Part shown: positions 60,250-64,000 of the stretch, piece by piece
Layout: every line of letters starts with the position of its first letter
Numbering within the stretch: position 1 is the stretch's first letter
Assembly (NCBI RefSeq): GCF_024347195.1
Contig: NZ_AP025281.1
Span: forward strand, 4,898,001-4,962,000
Reading direction: 5' to 3'
Source of the DNA: Aliamphritea hakodatensis
GTDB taxonomy: Bacteria; Pseudomonadota; Gammaproteobacteria; Pseudomonadales; Balneatricaceae
DNA length: 64,000 nt
Notes under the pieces: generated by a model
Told to the model about the DNA's origin: nothing
The model's input: the letters and a program-made list of their open reading frames with translations, nothing else
Databases searched by the model: none
Position numbers and translations under genes: made by a program

Positions 60250-61047
60250 TTATTCATGCTTCTGCCAGCTCGCCACGAAGCCTAACGGCGGATTCGCCGG
60301 TGCATGCTGTAACTCAGCACAGTAATTACCAATGTTTTCAGCCACTTCCTCAAAACTGCACAGCTGTAACGGTTGTTTCAGTGCCGCCTGTAAAATGTCT
60401 GCCAGCGTATGCTGAAACCAGTAATTGGCCGTCGCCTCGTAGGTTTCACCGGTAAAGTAATCCAGCCCCGAGGTGTCTTCAAAGGGTTCACGGTTAAAAT
60501 ACGAATACTGCACCGTGGGGCCCGCATCACTTTCATCGTACATGTTCAGCAATGGGTGAATATCTTCGATGAACAGCTTACCGCCGGGCTTAAGGGCGCG
60601 GTTACACACCGCCATGAACGCTGGCAGATCCGGCATCCAGTTCAGCACACCCACGGTAACAATCACGATATCAAACTGCTGCTGTAAGCTTTCAGGAATG
60701 GCATAAATGTTGTGGCAGTCAAACTGCATATCCGGATGCCCGGCCAGCGTCGCCAGTTGCTTCGCCTGCGCTACAAAATTCTCAGCACCATCAATGCCGA
60801 CACAGCGCCCTGCCCCCATATTTTTCACCGACAGCAGATCAATGCCGTTATTGCAGCACAGCTGCAGCACAGCCTTATTCTCTAAGGCTTCCTGTTGCAG
60901 CAGGCGATGTAACCCGGCATTAAGATTATTAAAATCAGGCGCCTGAACCTGCTGCTGCAAAGCGGCATTAACTTTCGCATGTCGCGGGGCGGCCTCATTC
61001 CAGGAAACCAGGGTGCTGTGTATCAAATCCTGATGTTTAGTATCCAT
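60250..61047 (-). CDS. Class I SAM-dependent methyltransferase
   Basis: 265 residues from the ATG at 61047, preceded by AAAGGAA; the frame from 61152 adds a basic stretch without a ribosome binding site. SAM-binding motif I is VLQLCCNNGIDLLSV (Cys-Cys-Asn in place of the GxGxG) followed by GAGRCVGIDGAENFVAQAK; motif with FDIVIVTVGVLNWMPDLPAF and KPGGKLFIEDIHPL follow. The substrate is unknown. The SagB-like gene follows closely, so the two may modify the same small molecule. Confidence 0.85.
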   Translation of the reverse strand: MDTKHQDLIHSTLVSWNEAAPRHAKVNAALQQQVQAPDFNNLNAGLHRLLQQEALENKAVLQLCCNNGIDLLSVKNMGAGRCVGIDGAENFVAQAKQLATLAGHPDMQFDCHNIYAIPESLQQQFDIVIVTVGVLNWMPDLPAFMAVCNRALKPGGKLFIEDIHPLLNMYDESDAGPTVQYSYFNREPFEDTSGLDYFTGETYEATANYWFQHTLADILQAALKQPLQLCSFEEVAENIGNYCAELQHAPANPPLGFVASWQKHE

Positions 61048-61169
61048 ACCTATTCCTTTTACAGGGTTATACGCCATCTGATAACGACTTTTGCCCCCAT
61101 TGTGGTTTTTGATGAGATTCAGAGCCGCCTGAAAGAGGTGCTTATATAACAATCCGGGTTAACGGTTAC

Positions 61170-61661
61170 TTAAAGCGCTTTACTGAAAACCACTTCCGCC
61201 AGCCGGTAACCCTGCCGGGTATAACAATCACGGGCCAGATGATTTTCGGCCAGTGCCGTCACCATAATCCTGGCCAGCCCCATGTTCCGGCAATGCGCCT
61301 CAGCCGCTTCCATCAGCCGGGTTGCAATGCCTTTTCCCCTCTGTTCTTCAGCGACACAAAGGTCGGTCACCAGCCCCCAGGTTTTGTACTCCGGGTACAG
61401 ATGTAAATCATCCACATGCTCTGATTCAGTTATCACCACCAGAAAACCACACACCCGCCGGGCCTGCAGCGCCACAAGCACCTGACCGCCGGAAGCCTCA
61501 CAGGCCCTGCGCAGGTAGCGGAAATGGCCAGCAGCCACTTCATTACCCGGTGGCCGGTCGCTGCTGAGCTGGCGCTCATAGTCCTGCAGCACGGCCATCA
61601 GGGCCACGACACCGTCATGATGTTCCGCTGTGTAAGCCTGAATTTCAGTTGTCACTGCCAT
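61170..61661 (-). CDS. GNAT-family acetyltransferase
   Basis: 163 residues with the GNAT core: VALQARRVCGFLVV, then LVTDLCVAEEQRGKGIATRLMEAAEAHCRNMG, in which Q-R-G-K-G-I-A is the acetyl-CoA motif A, and a final NHLARDCYTRQGYRLAEVVFSK. The acceptor is unknown. Its start overlaps the stop of the DUF3179 gene by 17 bp, so the two form an operon. Confidence 0.9.
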   Translation of the reverse strand: MAVTTEIQAYTAEHHDGVVALMAVLQDYERQLSSDRPPGNEVAAGHFRYLRRACEASGGQVLVALQARRVCGFLVVITESEHVDDLHLYPEYKTWGLVTDLCVAEEQRGKGIATRLMEAAEAHCRNMGLARIMVTALAENHLARDCYTRQGYRLAEVVFSKAL

Positions 61662-62631
61662 TAAAAACCTCTCCCTGTGGATGAAATGTGTACCAGGCGA
61701 ACCAGAAACTGTTCACCACGGGTAATTCCTGTTCTGTCCCGGCCAGCCAGATACGGCCGCTGCGCTGCCCGGCATCATAACGGATCACTAATTTTTGCCC
61801 GGCAAAAGTGTCCTCAAGCTCACCTGAGGGGCCTGCTTTGGCCAGTTCAGCAAATGGATAGGCCTTAAACTGACCGTTCAGTTCCAGCCCCAGTACCCGC
61901 TCTTTCGGATGATACGCCTGGCTGAGAAACTCCACCGGGAAGTACAGATTCGCCGACGTATCATAATCGCCATAAGGGGAACGGGTATAGTTTCGGTTAA
62001 AACCGGTCTCCCGGGACAACACCAGTGTGTTGGGATACTGAGCCCGCCAGCTTTGCCAGGAGGTATACCAGGACGGCACCATCTGCAGCGCCTGCCCTTT
62101 ATATTCCCCGGTTACCGCCCGGTTCTGCAGTTGCGACCAGAGAGACTCTGTCTGGCGGTCATAGAGCAGTACATCGCTGTTATACAGCAAACCCGAGACC
62201 CCGAATGACAACGCGTTTCCCGCAGGGGCCGCCTGATACACAACGCCGGTGCCGCACAGCGGGCAATAGGTAACCACCAGTGCATTGTCCGGCCCGGCGC
62301 CAAAACGGTCGTTGACGATCTCATGCCAGTCGAGAATAGCAATGGGGTAGGCTTTAGCAATGCCGTTATGCACCACTCCCATTATCCGGGCATCCGGGCG
62401 CAACCATCCGGCCGCAACGGCTTCAGTAAAACGGGGGTTATCAATGGCAGGAATGCCGTCCCGTGGCGGGCCGCCGGAGAGAATCTGACGGCTATCCAGC
62501 AGGCTGTCACTGAGATCAAAGCCATTCAGGGAACGGGCCTGTAAAGACATGCAAACGCTGCTGAACAGCAACCCTGTCAGCAACATTTTTAACCAGAAAA
62601 TGCGGTAAAACGGAGAGATAAATAACGGCAT
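61645..62631 (-). CDS. DUF3179-domain secreted protein
   Basis: 328 residues from the ATG at 62631, with AGGAGG upstream; the frame to 62754 adds unrelated residues. A signal peptide (about 10-32) precedes the DUF3179 domain, recognised by GVVHNGIAKAYPIAILDWHEIVND, TYCPLCGTGVVYQ (a CxxC pair that may bind metal) and SLWSQLQNRAVTGEYKGQALQMVPS. The family is exported and of unknown function. It is coupled to the GNAT gene. Confidence 0.88.
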   Translation of the reverse strand: MPLFISPFYRIFWLKMLLTGLLFSSVCMSLQARSLNGFDLSDSLLDSRQILSGGPPRDGIPAIDNPRFTEAVAAGWLRPDARIMGVVHNGIAKAYPIAILDWHEIVNDRFGAGPDNALVVTYCPLCGTGVVYQAAPAGNALSFGVSGLLYNSDVLLYDRQTESLWSQLQNRAVTGEYKGQALQMVPSWYTSWQSWRAQYPNTLVLSRETGFNRNYTRSPYGDYDTSANLYFPVEFLSQAYHPKERVLGLELNGQFKAYPFAELAKAGPSGELEDTFAGQKLVIRYDAGQRSGRIWLAGTEQELPVVNSFWFAWYTFHPQGEVFNGSDN

Positions 62632-62696
62632 AGGCTGATCCTCCTGTGGGATCATCATATACCGGGTTGCGGCACATGAGTACCGCCATCCACTGG

Positions 62697-63893
62697 CTAG
62701 CGAATTGCGACTGCAACATCTGACTGTGGCTGCCCTTCCAGCCACTTCAGCCATACCAGCAATACAGCCCCAAGCAACATCATTCCCGCCGCCAGATACA
62801 GCCCCTGGGCATAACTGCCACTGCCCGCCGCCAGCCAGCCGGTCACTGCCGGGGCAACAATCTGGGCAACCCCGTAAGAAATGGTCATCCGGCCCATCAT
62901 TTTAGCCGGGCGGGTCGGGTAATAGCGGCCCGCCATCGCCAGCACCAGGCTGACCATGCCCACAAAGGTTGCGCCAAACAGCGCCGCGCCACACAGGGCA
63001 AACCACAGGCTGCTGCCCAGCAACGGCAATACAATCCCCACGATCTGTAACAGACAGGCCAGTAACAGGGCATAGACATCCCCGGTGACACGGGCGACCC
63101 TGTCCCAGATAAAGCATGCCGGCATGGCACCTATGCCCACCAGCATAAAGGTAATGCTGCCCTGCCCTTCCATACCCGGCAGCGCTTCCACGATGGCGCT
63201 GATGAAGGTTGCACTCACTGCATAGCCAATACCGGCACAGAAATACGCCGCCATAAACACCCAGATAAACAGCCGCCCCGGTGGGTTATCCGGCATCGGC
63301 TGCCCGGTGGTGGTCATTCCGCTGGTATCCGGTGCCGGCATCCAGCGCCAGGCCAGCACGGTTAGCACCAGCGCCAGCACGGTCAGCAGATACCACTGCT
63401 GCTGCCAGTCAGCGACCCGTACCGTCACTTCCACCAGCATGGCGCAGCAGGCAATACCCAGCCCGATCCCGCCAAAATGAATGCCCAGCTCACCCCGCTG
63501 CCCGTTGCGCATCAGCCAGTTCAGCACCAGCCCGGACCCCAGTAACATGCCGGCGGCACTGCTCAGCCCGGCAAAAAACCGCGACACAGCCCAAACCCAG
63601 AGATTATCCGTCAGCCCCATCATCAGGGTGGTCCCCACCGCCACCAGTAAGCCAATCCGGAACAGCCGGTCTTTAAGCTGCAAATCACTGATCAGCGATG
63701 CAATCACCGCGCCACTTAAATAGCCCACATAGTTCAGTGCCGCCAGCCAGCCCCCTGCCGCCAGACTCAGATCCGTATGCTGCTGCATGATGCCCAGCAA
63801 AGGCGTATAGGCAAACCGGGCCACGCCCATGGTGATCACCAGCCCCAACACGCCTGCCGCCAGCACGCGGAATTTTTCTGATAACTGCAACAC
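62697..63893 (-). CDS. YbfB/YjiJ-family MFS transporter
   Basis: 398 residues with 12 transmembrane segments. The N-terminus VITMGVARFAYTPLLGIMQQHTDLSLAAGGWLAALNYVGYLSGA is diagnostic for the YbfB/YjiJ family. Substrates are unknown for most members. It stands alone at the right end of the window; a Fur-like site lies 56-74 bp upstream of its start. Confidence 0.92.
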   Translation of the reverse strand: MLQLSEKFRVLAAGVLGLVITMGVARFAYTPLLGIMQQHTDLSLAAGGWLAALNYVGYLSGAVIASLISDLQLKDRLFRIGLLVAVGTTLMMGLTDNLWVWAVSRFFAGLSSAAGMLLGSGLVLNWLMRNGQRGELGIHFGGIGLGIACCAMLVEVTVRVADWQQQWYLLTVLALVLTVLAWRWMPAPDTSGMTTTGQPMPDNPPGRLFIWVFMAAYFCAGIGYAVSATFISAIVEALPGMEGQGSITFMLVGIGAMPACFIWDRVARVTGDVYALLLACLLQIVGIVLPLLGSSLWFALCGAALFGATFVGMVSLVLAMAGRYYPTRPAKMMGRMTISYGVAQIVAPAVTGWLAAGSGSYAQGLYLAAGMMLLGAVLLVWLKWLEGQPQSDVAVAIR

Positions 63894-63948
63894 TGAATCG
63901 CTCCTAATCCATTACATACCGGCATTTGCCGGTTCGGGACACAAGGTA

Positions 63949-63967
63949 CATAATGACAATCATCGCA
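63949..63967. promoter_or_regulatory. Possible Fur box at the right edge
   Basis: These 19 bases match the Fur consensus at about 13 of 19 positions, with ATAATGA and AATCAT intact. It could control the MFS gene or a gene beyond the window. No promoter was resolved around it. Confidence 0.4.
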
Positions 63968-64000
63968 ACAAGCGAATCATTTTGATATAAACATTCTGTA

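Noticed and set aside
59604..61047. Azole peptide (RiPP) cluster around the SagB-like gene
   Set aside because: No YcaO cyclase, E1-like partner, precursor peptide or peptide exporter was found within the window.

Overview
The window looks like a chromosome segment of a marine gammaproteobacterium of the Oceanospirillales type. I infer this from the gene content: TRAP and TTT solute transporters, BCCT and gamma-butyrobetaine genes, a DctB/DctD pair, Rsd, Tex, GshA and biosynthetic IlvA, all moderately GC-rich with short intergenic gaps. No rRNA, tRNA, CRISPR array, prophage or complete insertion sequence was seen.

Layout. 1-1.25 kb: end of a TonB/ExbB-type locus (DUF3450 plus the start of a long ExbB-like protein). 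1.4-6.6 kb: a tripartite tricarboxylate transporter operon (tctCBA) with a fumarase/aspartase-superfamily lyase and a divergent LysR regulator. 6.7-7.07 kb: a short independent transcription unit with three adjacent hairpins and a possible 44-residue protein. 7.1-11.3 kb: an amine/polyamine-type oxidation cluster (amine oxidase, PuuB-like oxidase, cupin, AraC regulator). 11.3-14.0 kb: FliL-like protein, Rsd, WD40 lipoprotein, cupin. 14.0-17.9 kb: an unusual three-gene unit (MMPL/RND exporter, ferritin-like diiron protein, KAS III-like ketosynthase). 18-21.6 kb: YHS lipoprotein, RpiA, IlvA, membrane protein.

21.7-29.0 kb is a functional-amyloid (Fap) operon, fapABCDEF in the Pseudomonas order. 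It has a sigma-54 promoter of its own and, directly upstream, a sigma-54 activator with a degenerate receiver domain. 29.2-38.2 kb is a dicarboxylate-type TRAP system (dctPQM, again with a sigma-54 promoter), a chemoreceptor with a periplasmic CxxCH heme-c motif, and the DctB/DctD two-component pair likely to control it. 38.5-49.9 kb carries housekeeping and accessory metabolism: Tex, GshA, YciI, two LysR regulators, a gamma-butyrobetaine hydroxylase-like enzyme, an MFS transporter with a long acidic helical tail, and a ureidoglycolate-lyase-like protein.

50.0-54.9 kb is an accessory patch. Four copies (three near full length, one truncated; one inverted) of a roughly 300-bp multi-hairpin repeat surround an AT-rich BRCT-domain gene, a two-sensor diguanylate cyclase and a YafQ/DinJ toxin-antitoxin pair. 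Several stems of the repeat covary between copies, so structure seems to be selected. This is the strongest candidate for something undescribed. 55-64 kb holds PhhB, a BCCT transporter with an SDR and a GlxA-type regulator, a SagB-like dehydrogenase with a methyltransferase, a GNAT enzyme, a DUF3179 protein and an MFS carrier.

Many start sites given here were moved inward from the longest open frame because a ribosome binding site and family N-terminus fit better; each case is stated.
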